64,000 nt of DNA from Neoalteromonas arenosi (GTDB lineage: Bacteria; Pseudomonadota; Gammaproteobacteria; Enterobacterales; Alteromonadaceae). The position numbers and the translations under genes are program-made. The notes beneath the pieces were generated by a model that saw only the letters and a list, made by a program, of their open reading frames with translations, did not search any database and was not told the DNA's origin. How positions within the stretch are numbered: the first letter of the stretch is position 1; the number at the start of each line of letters is the position of its first letter. The stretch covers positions 326,336 to 390,335 of the forward strand of contig NZ_JAUCBP010000006.1 of NCBI RefSeq assembly GCF_030362855.1. The letters run 5' to 3'. Positions 11,818-20,275 of the stretch are shown here, in pieces.

Positions 11818-12741
11818 TCAGGATTTGTTTAATTGTTCTAAATCAAACGGCGTGGTTTGATAGACAAAGTAATTCAACCAGTTGGTAAATAACAGATTAC
11901 CATGACTGCGCCAGCGCACCAAAGGCGGTGCGGTTGGGTTGTCCTGTGGAAAATAATTTATGGGTATCGAAGGGTTGAGTCCAGCGTTAAGGTCGCGCGT
12001 GTACTCTTGCTGTAAAGTTTCCGGGTCGTATTCTGGGTGGCCCGTAATAAATACCATACGTTTGTCATCTGAAGCTACCACGTAAGCGCCTGTTTCCTCT
12101 GAACGTGCAATAACCTTTAAGCCATCAACCGTTTCATAGTCACTTTCACTGATCACGCCATAACGAGAATGCGGCGCAAAAAACAGGGAGTCAAAACCGC
12201 GGACTAATTCATTTTTCGGATGCAACACCTCATGTTCATATACGCCACAGAGCTTATCTTCACGCAAATAGCGCTGCTTGCCATAAAAGTGGAACATTGC
12301 GGCGTGTGCCGCCCAACACAAAAACAGGGTTGATTGCACATGTCGTCGTGCCCAATCCATCATTTGGGTCATTTGAGGCCAATATTTTACATCTTTATAG
12401 GCCAAGTGAGCCAAAGGTGCCCCAGTGATGATAAGTCCATCATAGCGCTTGTGAGCAACATCACTGAATGCGTGGTAGAAAGCATTCATATGCTGCTCAG
12501 AGGTGTGCTTTGACACTTGATTATCAATCCGGATCAAATCGACGTTGATCTGCAACGGCGTATTCGATAACAGGCGTAACAACTGCACTTCGGTTTCGAT
12601 TTTATTTGGCATGAGATTCAGGATCCCAACTTCAAGCGGGCGAATATCTTGCTGCGTCGCGCGCTTTTCATCCATACAAAATATGTTCTCACTAGAGAGA
12701 ACATCTTGTGCAGGTAAGTTGCTAGGAATACGAATCGGCAT
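11818..12741 (-). CDS. metA: Homoserine O-succinyltransferase MetA
   Basis: MetA acylates homoserine from succinyl-CoA (some homologues use acetyl-CoA), the first committed step to methionine. The 307-aa sequence starts MPIRIPSNLPAQDVL and contains the nucleophile Cys142 in LFLCWAAHAAM, plus the FITGHPEYD segment that supplies the catalytic His. Length equals E. coli MetA. GGGAAA lies 6 nt upstream of the ATG. It heads the unit metA-metH(N)-metH(C)-DUF938. A MetJ-type operator stands about 60 nt upstream. Acyl donor choice (succinyl or acetyl) cannot be read with certainty from sequence alone. Confidence 0.96.
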   Translation of the reverse strand: MPIRIPSNLPAQDVLSSENIFCMDEKRATQQDIRPLEVGILNLMPNKIETEVQLLRLLSNTPLQINVDLIRIDNQVSKHTSEQHMNAFYHAFSDVAHKRYDGLIITGAPLAHLAYKDVKYWPQMTQMMDWARRHVQSTLFLCWAAHAAMFHFYGKQRYLREDKLCGVYEHEVLHPKNELVRGFDSLFFAPHSRYGVISESDYETVDGLKVIARSEETGAYVVASDDKRMVFITGHPEYDPETLQQEYTRDLNAGLNPSIPINYFPQDNPTAPPLVRWRSHGNLLFTNWLNYFVYQTTPFDLEQLNKS

Positions 12742-12769
12742 GTAATTTCCCGGTTTTTATCAATGCTGT

Positions 12770-12798
12770 TAGTGTGCCGATTTAAGCGAGATTGTCAA
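12770..12798 (-). promoter_or_regulatory. Predicted metA promoter
   Basis: On the minus strand a perfect -35 TTGACA (12793-12798) is followed after about 17 nt by ACACTA, a poor -10. The MetJ boxes begin 5 nt upstream of the -35, a position suited to repression. Confidence 0.5.
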
Positions 12799-12803
12799 CT
12801 TAT

Positions 12804-12835
12804 TTACGTCTAGACGTCCAAACGTTTAGACGGAA
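12804..12835 (-). promoter_or_regulatory. MetJ operator, four tandem met boxes
   Basis: Four contiguous 8-mers, TTACGTCT AGACGTCC AAACGTTT AGACGGAA, match the met-box consensus AGACGTCT at 6, 7, 6 and 5 positions. MetJ with AdoMet binds arrays of such boxes and represses methionine genes. Its place just upstream of the metA promoter implies control of the whole metA-metH-DUF938 unit. Confidence 0.85.
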
Positions 12836-12982
12836 CAAATAATTTACACATAGGGTTTGTTCAACGGCGATATAGATTTGCTAATCAAATTAACAGATTT
12901 ATCCAATCGTTATCTTCAATTGGCTCCGCACAAAGCGAGTAGCCTATGCTTTACTGCAATTAATCGGACACGACGAAAGACA

Positions 12983-13063
12983 ATGACGCTATTGATCACA
13001 TGCCTCTTGGTTGGCTGCTTATTACTCACTGCGGTAATGAATTATATTTGCCCCAACGGTTAA
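12983..13063 (+). CDS. Possible 26-aa single-helix membrane peptide
   Basis: A short plus-strand reading frame encodes MTLLITCLLVGCLLL and then TAVMNYICPNG: one hydrophobic helix with three cysteines and a short polar tail. GAAAG lies a few bases before the ATG. It is an extension-free part of a longer open frame starting at 12857 that looks non-coding upstream. It sits alone in the 375-nt gap between metA and the DUF2802 gene. I do not recognise it; it may be chance. Confidence 0.25.
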   Translation: MTLLITCLLVGCLLLTAVMNYICPNG

Positions 13064-13067
13064 TCAC

Positions 13068-13102
13068 AGTGACCCACCTCTGAGTACTCAGCACGTGTCA
13101 CT
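13068..13102. repeat. Nested palindrome between the small frame and the DUF2802 gene
   Basis: AGTGAC (13068-13073) and GTCACT (13097-13102) enclose the perfect 12-base palindrome CTGAGTACTCAG (13080-13091). It follows the DUF2802 stop on the minus strand. No T-run follows on either strand, so termination is doubtful. Confidence 0.45.
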
Positions 13103-13117
13103 AGTCTCTATTGGGTA

Positions 13118-13555
13118 TTATTTTGTTTGGTGCATGGAAAACAGCAGTTCAACCTCAGCTTTAGGTAAACCGCAGATCTCAATGACCTCAGGTAATTCAG
13201 CGCCGGCAGCAATCATTTGTTTAGCTCGTTGATACATCTTCACCTCGGGATCACTATTCGCTAGTTCCCTAACATTGCCACTGATTGCTTGTTGGGTTTG
13301 CACAATCGTTTGTTGCTGCTGCTCTAAATCTTGTAGCGCTTGCTCTAATTTTGCATTGGCACGCTTAAATGCCAATTGTTGATTGCTTAACGAATGTTGC
13401 AAAAAGTCCGTCTTCTCGCCGAGTTGGTGGCGTAAATAATCGACTTCATCGCGTAACATGCGTTGCTGCTTGCGCAGTGAAGTCCACACAAAAAAGCACA
13501 ACACAATAATGGCTACTGCGCCGATGATACTGCCGATGACTAGAGAATTTTGCAT
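13118..13555 (-). CDS. DUF2802 domain protein of the chemotaxis cluster
   Basis: This protein of about 145 aa has an N-terminal transmembrane helix (SLVIGSIIGAVAIIVLCFF), a coiled coil rich in Gln/Leu (LRKQQRMLRDEVDYL to QQQQTIVQTQ), and a C-terminal DUF2802 segment (VKMYQRAKQMIAAGAELPEV, then CGLPKAEVELL). DUF2802 genes commonly follow cheW in polar-flagellum chemotaxis operons; the role is unknown. The start is uncertain: ATG at 13555 is used, with GTG at 13567 possible; neither has a clear ribosome binding site. It is the last gene of the che block. Confidence 0.85.
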   Translation of the reverse strand: MQNSLVIGSIIGAVAIIVLCFFVWTSLRKQQRMLRDEVDYLRHQLGEKTDFLQHSLSNQQLAFKRANAKLEQALQDLEQQQQTIVQTQQAISGNVRELANSDPEVKMYQRAKQMIAAGAELPEVIEICGLPKAEVELLFSMHQTK

Positions 13556-13616
13556 AGTGTTAAACACGCACTATTGAGCAACGATGCTGTAACACCGTTG
13601 CTCTAATATACAGAGA

Positions 13617-14111
13617 TTAGATATTAGTGATTTCTTCCCACTCTTCATCTGAGAGTAGTTTATTGAGGTCTACCAAGATCAGTAATTCACCATCACGGTT
13701 ACTAACACCTTGGATGAACTTGGCACTTTCTTCAGTACCCACATTAGGTGCACTATCAATTTCGGACGAGCGCAGGTATACGACCTCAGCAACACTGTCG
13801 ACTAGAATACCTACCACTTGCTCATCAGATTCAATAATCACGATTCGCGTATTGTCGGTTATATCGGTTGGTGGCAGCCCGAAACGAGCGCGCGTATCAA
13901 TAACGGTGACCACGTTACCGCGCAAATTGATGATACCTAGCACATAGTCAGGCGCTCCAGGAACTGGAGCAATTTCGGTATGGCGCAGTACTTCCTGCAC
14001 CTGCATGACGTTGATACCGTACGTTTCGTCACCCAGACGGTAGGTAACCCACTGCAAGACCTCGTCGTTATTATCTACAACCGTATTACTACTGGTACTT
14101 TTTTCACTCAT
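13617..14111 (-). CDS. cheW: Chemotaxis coupling protein CheW
   Basis: CheW links receptors to the CheA kinase. This 164-aa protein has a single CheW SH3-like domain: LQWVTYRLGDETYGINVMQV, VLRHTEIAPVPGAPDYVLG, INLRGNVVTVIDTRARFGL. Length is normal. It follows parP after a 27-nt gap and precedes the DUF2802 gene, the order seen in Vibrio, Shewanella and Pseudomonas main chemotaxis operons. Confidence 0.97.
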   Translation of the reverse strand: MSEKSTSSNTVVDNNDEVLQWVTYRLGDETYGINVMQVQEVLRHTEIAPVPGAPDYVLGIINLRGNVVTVIDTRARFGLPPTDITDNTRIVIIESDEQVVGILVDSVAEVVYLRSSEIDSAPNVGTEESAKFIQGVSNRDGELLILVDLNKLLSDEEWEEITNI

Positions 14112-14138
14112 CCTTCATGCTCCCAACAATGACGGTGA

Positions 14139-14888
14139 TCATTTCTGATTGCTATTTAACCCGGCATTTAACAAATCTATTAATTGCTTAACGTCAATTA
14201 AAGCACACATACGCTCTTTTACCATACCCGCTAACCAAGGGCGTTTGTGATCTGACTGACGCCATTTGACATCGCTCTTATTCAACTCAATTGTATTAAT
14301 TAAGCTATTACTGGATAGTCCCCATTCACTCTCAGACAACATAATCACGTACTTGTAGTTTAGCTTGTCTGATTGAATTTGTGCGTACTTTTCGGGCATT
14401 ACCCATTGTGCAGCATCAACGACGTTGATTTTTTCGTCGCGATGTAGCATCACACCCATAAACCAATCGGGCTTTCCAAACAGCGGACCGACTTTTTCTA
14501 GTTGATGAATACCACCTAAATCAATCAGTGGTACAGCCATTGTTAAGCCCGCCACATCAAAAAATAATGCTTGAAACCGCTCTGATAGTCTTTCTGCCAA
14601 TGGTTCAAAGGCTACTTTCGCAGAATCATCATCTAATTTTTCGGCGGAAGTCAGCGCTTCTTTAATTTCCGTAGGCTCTTCAACGTCCTTGGGTAAAACC
14701 GGCTCGACGTCATTGGTGCGTTCTTGTACAGCTGTAGTGTTCGGTTGCTCCAATACAGTAGTCGTAGCGTTTTCTAGGAGTTTTGCTACTTTTTGTGTAG
14801 CTACAACAGGATCAGAGTGGTCAACCAATAGCCCCTCTAAATACTCTTGCATCACTTCTTCTTTAGCAAAACTTTTACTGCGACTCAT
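14139..14888 (-). CDS. parP: CheW-domain protein ParP
   Basis: The 249-aa product has an N-terminal segment (MQEYLEGLLVDHSDPV), an acidic low-complexity linker to about residue 105, and a C-terminal CheW-like domain (RFQALFFDVAGLTMAVPLID, GKPDWFMGVMLHRDEKINVVD). In Vibrio, ParP carries such a domain, binds ParC and the array proteins, and keeps chemotaxis arrays at the flagellated pole. It lies 3 nt downstream of the ParC ATPase gene and just upstream of cheW, which supports ParP over a second CheW. The name rests on context plus architecture. Confidence 0.85.
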   Translation of the reverse strand: MSRSKSFAKEEVMQEYLEGLLVDHSDPVVATQKVAKLLENATTTVLEQPNTTAVQERTNDVEPVLPKDVEEPTEIKEALTSAEKLDDDSAKVAFEPLAERLSERFQALFFDVAGLTMAVPLIDLGGIHQLEKVGPLFGKPDWFMGVMLHRDEKINVVDAAQWVMPEKYAQIQSDKLNYKYVIMLSESEWGLSSNSLINTIELNKSDVKWRQSDHKRPWLAGMVKERMCALIDVKQLIDLLNAGLNSNQK

Positions 14889-14891
14889 CGA

Positions 14892-15659
14892 TTACAGGGT
14901 CTCCAATTCTAATAGCAGTTTTGTATAGGCATATGCGCCACGAGAGCGCGGTGCGTAAATCGATATAGGCGTTTGTGCCTGGCTCGCTTCGCGAAACCGG
15001 GTATCAACTGGAATGGTGCTCTTCCACGTCGCTTCACCGTAGTCACTTTTTAACGCCGCATAGGCCTCTTTTGCCGCGTTCACGCGCTTATCGTACATGG
15101 TGGGCACGATTAGCGCATCGAACATTTTATTGAGTGATTTACTCATAATTTCCAGAGTATGCATCATGCGATCCAGCCCTTTTAATGCTAGAAACTCAGT
15201 CTGAACCGGCACTAATATCCGGTGACAGGCAGCTAGTGCATTTACCATCAAAACACCAAGCACGGGTGGACAATCAATTAAAACATAATCAAATTCATCG
15301 GCGACTGCATTAAGGGCTTTTGTCAATACCAATCCCATTCCACTTTTTGCGCCTAACTTGCGATCCAATGTGGCCAAATTCATTGTTGCAGGCAGTACAA
15401 ACAAAGTATCGAGTTTAGTTGGACACAAACAATCCAACACACGGTCTTTGGTGATTGGGCCATCATCAACAAAAATATCGTAGGTGCTTTTTGTCAGTGC
15501 TTCTGAATCAATCCCAAAGTAGTAACTCAATGATGCATGAGGATCAGTATCAATGAGTAAAACCCGCTGGTTCTTCTGTGCCAAGATACCGCCTAAAGTG
15601 ACCGTTGTCGTGGTTTTACCCACTCCACCTTTTTGATTGGCTACGGTCCATATTTTCAT
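14892..15659 (-). CDS. parC: ParA-like ATPase ParC of chemotaxis-array positioning
   Basis: This 255-aa MinD/ParA-type ATPase has the deviant Walker A KGGVGKTTTT, the Walker B-like YVLIDCPPVLG, and DTDPHAS. ParC ATPases form a polar dynamic that recruits chemotaxis arrays with ParP (this is unrelated to topoisomerase ParC). The start is set at the ATG of MKIWTVANQKGG, because ParA proteins begin just before Walker A; the longest frame would overlap cheB by 41 nt. The start is 7 nt after the cheB stop. Confidence 0.92.
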   Translation of the reverse strand: MKIWTVANQKGGVGKTTTTVTLGGILAQKNQRVLLIDTDPHASLSYYFGIDSEALTKSTYDIFVDDGPITKDRVLDCLCPTKLDTLFVLPATMNLATLDRKLGAKSGMGLVLTKALNAVADEFDYVLIDCPPVLGVLMVNALAACHRILVPVQTEFLALKGLDRMMHTLEIMSKSLNKMFDALIVPTMYDKRVNAAKEAYAALKSDYGEATWKSTIPVDTRFREASQAQTPISIYAPRSRGAYAYTKLLLELETL

Positions 15660-15666
15660 TCGTGTA

Positions 15667-16758
15667 TTACCCTTTGGTAGCGGTAATAATTTCACTAGCG
15701 ATAACATCCAACGCTAAACTGCGTTCGGATATTCCCGCAACGGTGACGGCTTGCGGCATGCCATAAACTACGCTGCTAGCCTCGTCTTGTGCCCATATTG
15801 TTGCGCCTTTTGATTTGAGGGTTTTGCACCCCTCGCGTCCGTCAGCTCCCATTCCTGTTAGGATGATTCCAAGTACATCACCGTGAAACACTTTACTCAG
15901 TGATTCAAAGGTTAAGTCAACACTGGGCTTGTAGGTGTGGTCTTCTCCCGCGACACTATCAATGATTTTGAGTCGGGCCGCGGAGCTACTGCCTTCGACT
16001 AACATTTGTTTACCACCTGGCGCTAAATAAGCGTGGCCCGGCCTCAACAAATCACCGTTTTGAGCTTCTGACACACCAATTTTGCACATACCATTTAAAC
16101 GTTGTGCGAAAGCACTGGTGAAAGTGCCGGGCATGTGTTGGACTAACAATATAGGTAACGGAAAGTCGGCCGCTAATGGAGTAAGTATTTTTTGTAGTGC
16201 TACCGGCCCACCGGTGGATGAGCCAATCGCCATCAATTTGTAATTTCTGCGCATTGAGCGCGAAGACACTGGTGTCGACAATAGCGAAGAAGACTTGAAG
16301 AACTTCTGCGTAGCTGCAGTGCGTCCCGGTGACTTCAGAGTATTAGCGCTAGTAGGCATGCGTTTACCCGCAATGCTTTTCACTTTTGCACGTAACATAC
16401 TCGTCGCTTGCTGACGATCTTTTGCAATGTCTTCAAAATTCTTTGGTAAAAAATCAAGCGCACCAGCTTCTAATGCACTAATTGTTGCTTCGGCACCGTC
16501 TTGAGTAATCGAAGAGAACATTAATATAGGCGTGGGGGAGCTCTTCATAATCTGGCGAACCGCTGCAATACCATCCATCACTGGCATCTCAACATCCATA
16601 GTGATTACATCAGGCTGCAATTTTTGCATTTGCTCAATGGCTACCTGACCATTATTCGCCTCGCCGATGACTTCCAGATTAGGGTCTTGGTTGAGTATTT
16701 CCCGCACTCGTCGCCGGTAGAACGAAGAATCATCCACGACTAGTACTTTAAAAGGCAT
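15667..16758 (-). CDS. cheB: Chemotaxis protein-glutamate methylesterase CheB
   Basis: CheB removes methyl groups from (and deamidates) chemoreceptors for adaptation. Residues 1-120 form a receiver domain (VLVVDDSSFYRRR, with phospho-Asp in VITMDVEMPVMDG). A flexible linker follows, then the C-terminal methylesterase domain with catalytic Ser in IGSSTGGPVAL, His in LLVQHMPG and Asp in LTGMGADGREG. Length is 363 aa. It lies between cheA and parC. No cheR is present in the window. Confidence 0.97.
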   Translation of the reverse strand: MPFKVLVVDDSSFYRRRVREILNQDPNLEVIGEANNGQVAIEQMQKLQPDVITMDVEMPVMDGIAAVRQIMKSSPTPILMFSSITQDGAEATISALEAGALDFLPKNFEDIAKDRQQATSMLRAKVKSIAGKRMPTSANTLKSPGRTAATQKFFKSSSLLSTPVSSRSMRRNYKLMAIGSSTGGPVALQKILTPLAADFPLPILLVQHMPGTFTSAFAQRLNGMCKIGVSEAQNGDLLRPGHAYLAPGGKQMLVEGSSSAARLKIIDSVAGEDHTYKPSVDLTFESLSKVFHGDVLGIILTGMGADGREGCKTLKSKGATIWAQDEASSVVYGMPQAVTVAGISERSLALDVIASEIITATKG

Positions 16759-16825
16759 TTATGCTTTACTTCCTAATTTTGTTACTGAGCACACGAGACT
16801 GCGTACTCACATAATGATGGTTTGG

Positions 16826-19066
16826 CTACTTGTTTAAAGCCTTGCGAGCATATCGCTTCAACAAGCCTGGTATATCGAGAATCAGTGCAATACCACCATC
16901 AGATGTAATCGTCGCACCTGCCATACCCGGAGTTCCTTGAAGCAGAGCATCCAGTGGTTTTATTACCACCTCTTCCTGACCAATCAATGCATCGACAACA
17001 AATCCCATTTGCTGTGTACCAATTTGCACAACAACAACGTGGCCTTTGTCTTTTTGTACATTGCTCTTGCCGCGCTTGAGCCATTCCCCTAAATAAAACA
17101 ACGGAATCGCTTTTGAACGCACAATCATGGTTAACTGTCCATCGACGGTATTAGTTTTACCAATATCCATGTTAATGATTTCATTAACCGCCCCCAACGG
17201 TAGGGCAAAGGTCTGTTCGCCAACAATGATCATAAGGGTTGGGAGGATAGCCAACGTAAGTGGAACTTTGATTTCCAAACGCGTTCCGCGGCCAAGCTGC
17301 GAATCAATACTCACGCTACCATTTAGCTGATTAATTTTAGTTTTCACTACGTCCATACCGACACCGCGGCCGGATATGTCACTGATCTCGGTCTTGGTCG
17401 AAAAGCCCGGAGCAAAAATCAGGTTAAAGGCTTCAACATCTGACATACGGGCCGCTGCATCAGCATCCAATACACCACGACTAATCGCAATTTCTTTTAA
17501 CTTTTCGGCATCCATCCCTTTACCATCATCATCGATAGTTAGCAGGATATGGTCACCCTCTTGTGATGCGGACAGTTTAACGGTACCCATGCGCGGCTTA
17601 CCAGCCGCCGCACGCTCATCTGGCATCTCAATACCATGGTCGACCGAGTTGCGCACCAAATGCACGAGCGGATCAGCCAGGGCCTCTACTAAGTTCTTAT
17701 CTAAATCTGTCTCTTCGCCTTCTAGCTCAAGCGTGATTTCCTTTTTCAAGCTGCGGGCTAAATCTCGAACAACGCGAGGGAATCGGCCGAAGACCTTCTT
17801 AATTGGCTGCATCCGCGTTTTCATCACGGCGCCTTGCAGATCCCCCGTAACGACGTCCAGATTAGCAATCGCTTTGGTCATGCTTTCGTCGTTACTGGTA
17901 ATTCCCAAGCTCAGTAAACGGTTGCGCACTAATACCAACTCACCAACCATATTCATTATCTGGTCGAGACGCTTGGTATCAACCCGGACGGTTGTTTCAG
18001 CCGGTGGTGGTGCGGGTTGACCTTTCTTGTCATCTTTCTTCGCTGCGGGTTTAGCCGGCGCTTTAGCCGCAGGTTTATTCGGCTCCTCAGCCTTCGCTAC
18101 TGGTTTTGCTTTCGGTGTATCTGCTTTAGGCGTTTCCGGTTGCGCAGCGGGCTTAGCTGCTGGTGCTTTTGCGGCAGGCTTGGCTTCGGCTTCATCTTTA
18201 GCTTTCGCCGAAGGCCCCTGACCTTGACCGTGCAACTGGTCTAACAACGATTCAAATTCATCGTCGGTGATCTCATCACCATCGCTGGATTCTGTCTTAG
18301 GTTCAGCCGGAGTGTCTGCAGGAGTAGTTTCTTTTCCTGCGTCGAATTTGCCTTTACCGTGAAGTTGGTCGAGTAATGCTTCAAATTCGTCATCACTGAT
18401 ATCTTCATCATCGCTACTGCTAGTTGGCTCATCAACTACTGGTTTAGGTTTTGTATCTTTACCTGGTGCGCCACTGCCATGCAGTTCGTCAAGCAGTGCT
18501 TCAAACTCATCTTCGGTTATCTCTTCTATGGAACCGCCTGCGTCGGTGGCTGTTGTATCAGTATCCTGAGGTTCTGCTTCTGATGCAGACTCTGGCTCGT
18601 CAGCAGGTTCTTCCTCGACTGCGAACTCCATATCAGCAGCCTCGCCTTCGGAGCCAAAAATGTCTTCGCCTTCTTCCTCAGGCTTACTTAATTTGTGCAG
18701 TAAATCGATGAGTTCGGGAGATGCAGGTTCGAGTGCCTCTCGCGCTTTAACGTTGTCGAACATTTCTACAACAACGTCCGTTGCCTGCAAAATAACATCC
18801 ATCAATTCGGGTGTTAAAGAACGCTGACCATTGCGCATCACATCGAACACATTCTCAGCACCATGGCAGACGTCCACGAGTTCGGTCAGAGATAAGAAAC
18901 CTGCTCCACCCTTAACTGTGTGATAGCCACGAAAAATGGCGTTCAGCAAATCAGCGTCTTCTGGATTGTTTTCCAAATCAACGAGTTGTTCTTGTAATTG
19001 TTCAAGTATCTCCCCAGCCTCAACTAGAAAGTCTTGCAATATTTCCTCGTCTACATCAAACGCCAT
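16826..19066 (-). CDS. cheA: Chemotaxis histidine kinase CheA
   Basis: CheA autophosphorylates and passes phosphate to CheY and CheB. The order in this 746-aa protein is as follows. The N-terminal Hpt domain has phospho-His49 (YHTVKGGAGF). An acidic linker at about 135-285 contains a motif of the type ITDDEFEALLDQLHG three times (182-197, 222-237, 265-280). A Lys/Ala/Pro-rich spacer runs to about 360. Dimerisation and HATPase domains follow (VHLVRNSVDHG, DDDGKGMD, DISGRGVGMDVVK), then a C-terminal CheW-like domain. The linker has no clear CheY-binding P2 domain. In Vibrio a CheA linker region (LID) contacts ParP; the repeats may do so here. Confidence 0.97.
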   Translation of the reverse strand: MAFDVDEEILQDFLVEAGEILEQLQEQLVDLENNPEDADLLNAIFRGYHTVKGGAGFLSLTELVDVCHGAENVFDVMRNGQRSLTPELMDVILQATDVVVEMFDNVKAREALEPASPELIDLLHKLSKPEEEGEDIFGSEGEAADMEFAVEEEPADEPESASEAEPQDTDTTATDAGGSIEEITEDEFEALLDELHGSGAPGKDTKPKPVVDEPTSSSDDEDISDDEFEALLDQLHGKGKFDAGKETTPADTPAEPKTESSDGDEITDDEFESLLDQLHGQGQGPSAKAKDEAEAKPAAKAPAAKPAAQPETPKADTPKAKPVAKAEEPNKPAAKAPAKPAAKKDDKKGQPAPPPAETTVRVDTKRLDQIMNMVGELVLVRNRLLSLGITSNDESMTKAIANLDVVTGDLQGAVMKTRMQPIKKVFGRFPRVVRDLARSLKKEITLELEGEETDLDKNLVEALADPLVHLVRNSVDHGIEMPDERAAAGKPRMGTVKLSASQEGDHILLTIDDDGKGMDAEKLKEIAISRGVLDADAAARMSDVEAFNLIFAPGFSTKTEISDISGRGVGMDVVKTKINQLNGSVSIDSQLGRGTRLEIKVPLTLAILPTLMIIVGEQTFALPLGAVNEIINMDIGKTNTVDGQLTMIVRSKAIPLFYLGEWLKRGKSNVQKDKGHVVVVQIGTQQMGFVVDALIGQEEVVIKPLDALLQGTPGMAGATITSDGGIALILDIPGLLKRYARKALNK
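18227..18523 (-). repeat. Three in-frame copies of a DDEFEALLDQLHG-type motif in cheA
   Basis: Residues 182-197 (EITEDEFEALLDELHG), 222-237 (DISDDEFEALLDQLHG) and 265-280 (EITDDEFESLLDQLHG) of CheA are nearly identical, separated by 24-27 divergent residues. The conserved acid-hydrophobic pattern suggests a short helix used as a repeated docking site. Confidence 0.9.
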
Positions 19067-19078
19067 TAATACGTTCTC

Positions 19079-19825
19079 CTAAAACCCTAAGCTAGACAAT
19101 AGATCATCAACGTCATCTTGGCCACTTACTACGTCGTCGCGTGTTTCGGCATCGATGATTGGACCTTCCGCTTTCACTGTATCGGTCTGTTTTTCTTTTT
19201 GTTGAGGTTTTTGCGTCATATCTGGATCACCAAACATGGTTAACATGTTAACCAGACTGTCCTCTACCTCTTTAACTAGTTCAATTACGCGCCGGATCAC
19301 CTGACCAGTCAGGTCCTGGTAACCCTGAGCCATTAGCACTTCAGTCAATAGTGAGTTCAGTTTAGCTGTGTCAGTTGAAGCGTCCTCAAGCAACTTGTCG
19401 AGCTCCGTACACAGCGTTTTGAATTCGCCCAATTCGATTTGGCGGTTCATGAGTTTTTTCCATTCCGGCAACACCGCTGCAATACGGTCATTGAGTTTTT
19501 CAGCTAATGGCATACTCGTTTCGACCGCATCCATAGTGGTATTTGCGGCTTTTTCGGTTTCTTCTATGACGTACAGCAAGCGTGTTTGTGCGTCGGGGAT
19601 TTCTTCACTTGCTAAACCTTTGATGCGATCATCAACCTGAAAACTATTTAAAGAATCGTGTAACTGTCGAGTTAACTTGCCTACTTCGGCGAATAACTCA
19701 ATTGACTCTTTCATAGACGCAACTTCAAGTAGTGCGTTCGCAGATTCATTATCGCCAGCCTCAAGGTAGGCAACCAACTGTTTGGCTTCCTCTAGCGAAA
19801 TTGGTACGGTGGATTTCTCAGTCAT
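19079..19825 (-). CDS. cheZ: CheY phosphatase CheZ
   Basis: CheZ dephosphorylates CheY-P. This 248-aa protein has the long helical hairpin of the family with the catalytic segment VLMAQGYQDLTGQVIRRV (the Gln in QDLTGQ). It ends with the CheY-binding tail DDVDDLLSSLGF, which terminates the protein exactly as in other CheZ. It lies between cheA (12 nt) and cheY (16 nt past the cheY stop... in the same direction), so it is part of one operon. Confidence 0.97.
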   Translation of the reverse strand: MTEKSTVPISLEEAKQLVAYLEAGDNESANALLEVASMKESIELFAEVGKLTRQLHDSLNSFQVDDRIKGLASEEIPDAQTRLLYVIEETEKAANTTMDAVETSMPLAEKLNDRIAAVLPEWKKLMNRQIELGEFKTLCTELDKLLEDASTDTAKLNSLLTEVLMAQGYQDLTGQVIRRVIELVKEVEDSLVNMLTMFGDPDMTQKPQQKEKQTDTVKAEGPIIDAETRDDVVSGQDDVDDLLSSLGF

Positions 19826-19858
19826 CCAGTGTCTCCTTTGTGCAGTAGACCGTCTGGA

Positions 19859-20242
19859 TCAACCTAAACGTTCGAAAATCTTTTCGAGTTTTTCTTTCAA
19901 CGTAGCCGCTGTAAATGGTTTTACTACATATCCATTCACGCCCGCTTGCGCTGCAGCTACGATTTGCTCTTTTTTCGCCTCAGCAGTAACCATCAACACA
20001 GGTAGGTGCTTCAAGCTGTCATCAGTGCGAATCGCTCGTAATAGGTCAATCCCTTGCATGCCAGGCATGTTCCAGTCTGTCACGACGAAATCAAAATCGC
20101 CCTGTTGCAACATCGGCAATGCGGTACTGCCATCATCCGCTTCCTGAATGTTTGAAAAACCCAAATCTTTGAGCAAGTTCTTTATGATGCGTCTCATTGT
20201 TGAAAAATCGTCAACAACAAGAATTTTCATATTTTTATCCAA
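19859..20242 (-). CDS. cheY: Chemotaxis response regulator CheY
   Basis: CheY-P binds the flagellar switch (FliM/FliN). The receiver domain shows [19 protein letters not shown], the phospho-Asp in [23 protein letters not shown] and [10 protein letters not shown] place the start at a TTG (20242) reading M-DKNMKIL: GGAGG lies 5 nt before it, and homologues begin MDKNMKIL or similar. The GTG 4 codons further upstream would lie inside that GGAGG region. Product is 127 aa. It sits 33 nt after fliA. Confidence 0.96.
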   Translation of the reverse strand: MDKNMKILVVDDFSTMRRIIKNLLKDLGFSNIQEADDGSTALPMLQQGDFDFVVTDWNMPGMQGIDLLRAIRTDDSLKHLPVLMVTAEAKKEQIVAAAQAGVNGYVVKPFTAATLKEKLEKIFERLG

Positions 20243-20275
20243 AACAGCCTCCACTGAGGAACAAAGTCATTATTT

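Noticed and set aside
12742-12982. SAM riboswitch before metA
   Set aside because: No riboswitch-like paired elements are seen, and the MetJ boxes explain the control.
17376-18020. 214-codon plus-strand frame opposite cheA
   Set aside because: It is antisense to conserved CheA kinase domains and rich in Ser/Arg as expected from the mirrored codons. No ribosome binding site.
18017-18711. Repeat-rich plus-strand frames opposite the CheA linker
   Set aside because: They mirror the Ala/Lys/Pro spacer and the DDEFEALLDQLHG repeats; the repeats have meaning on the minus strand.
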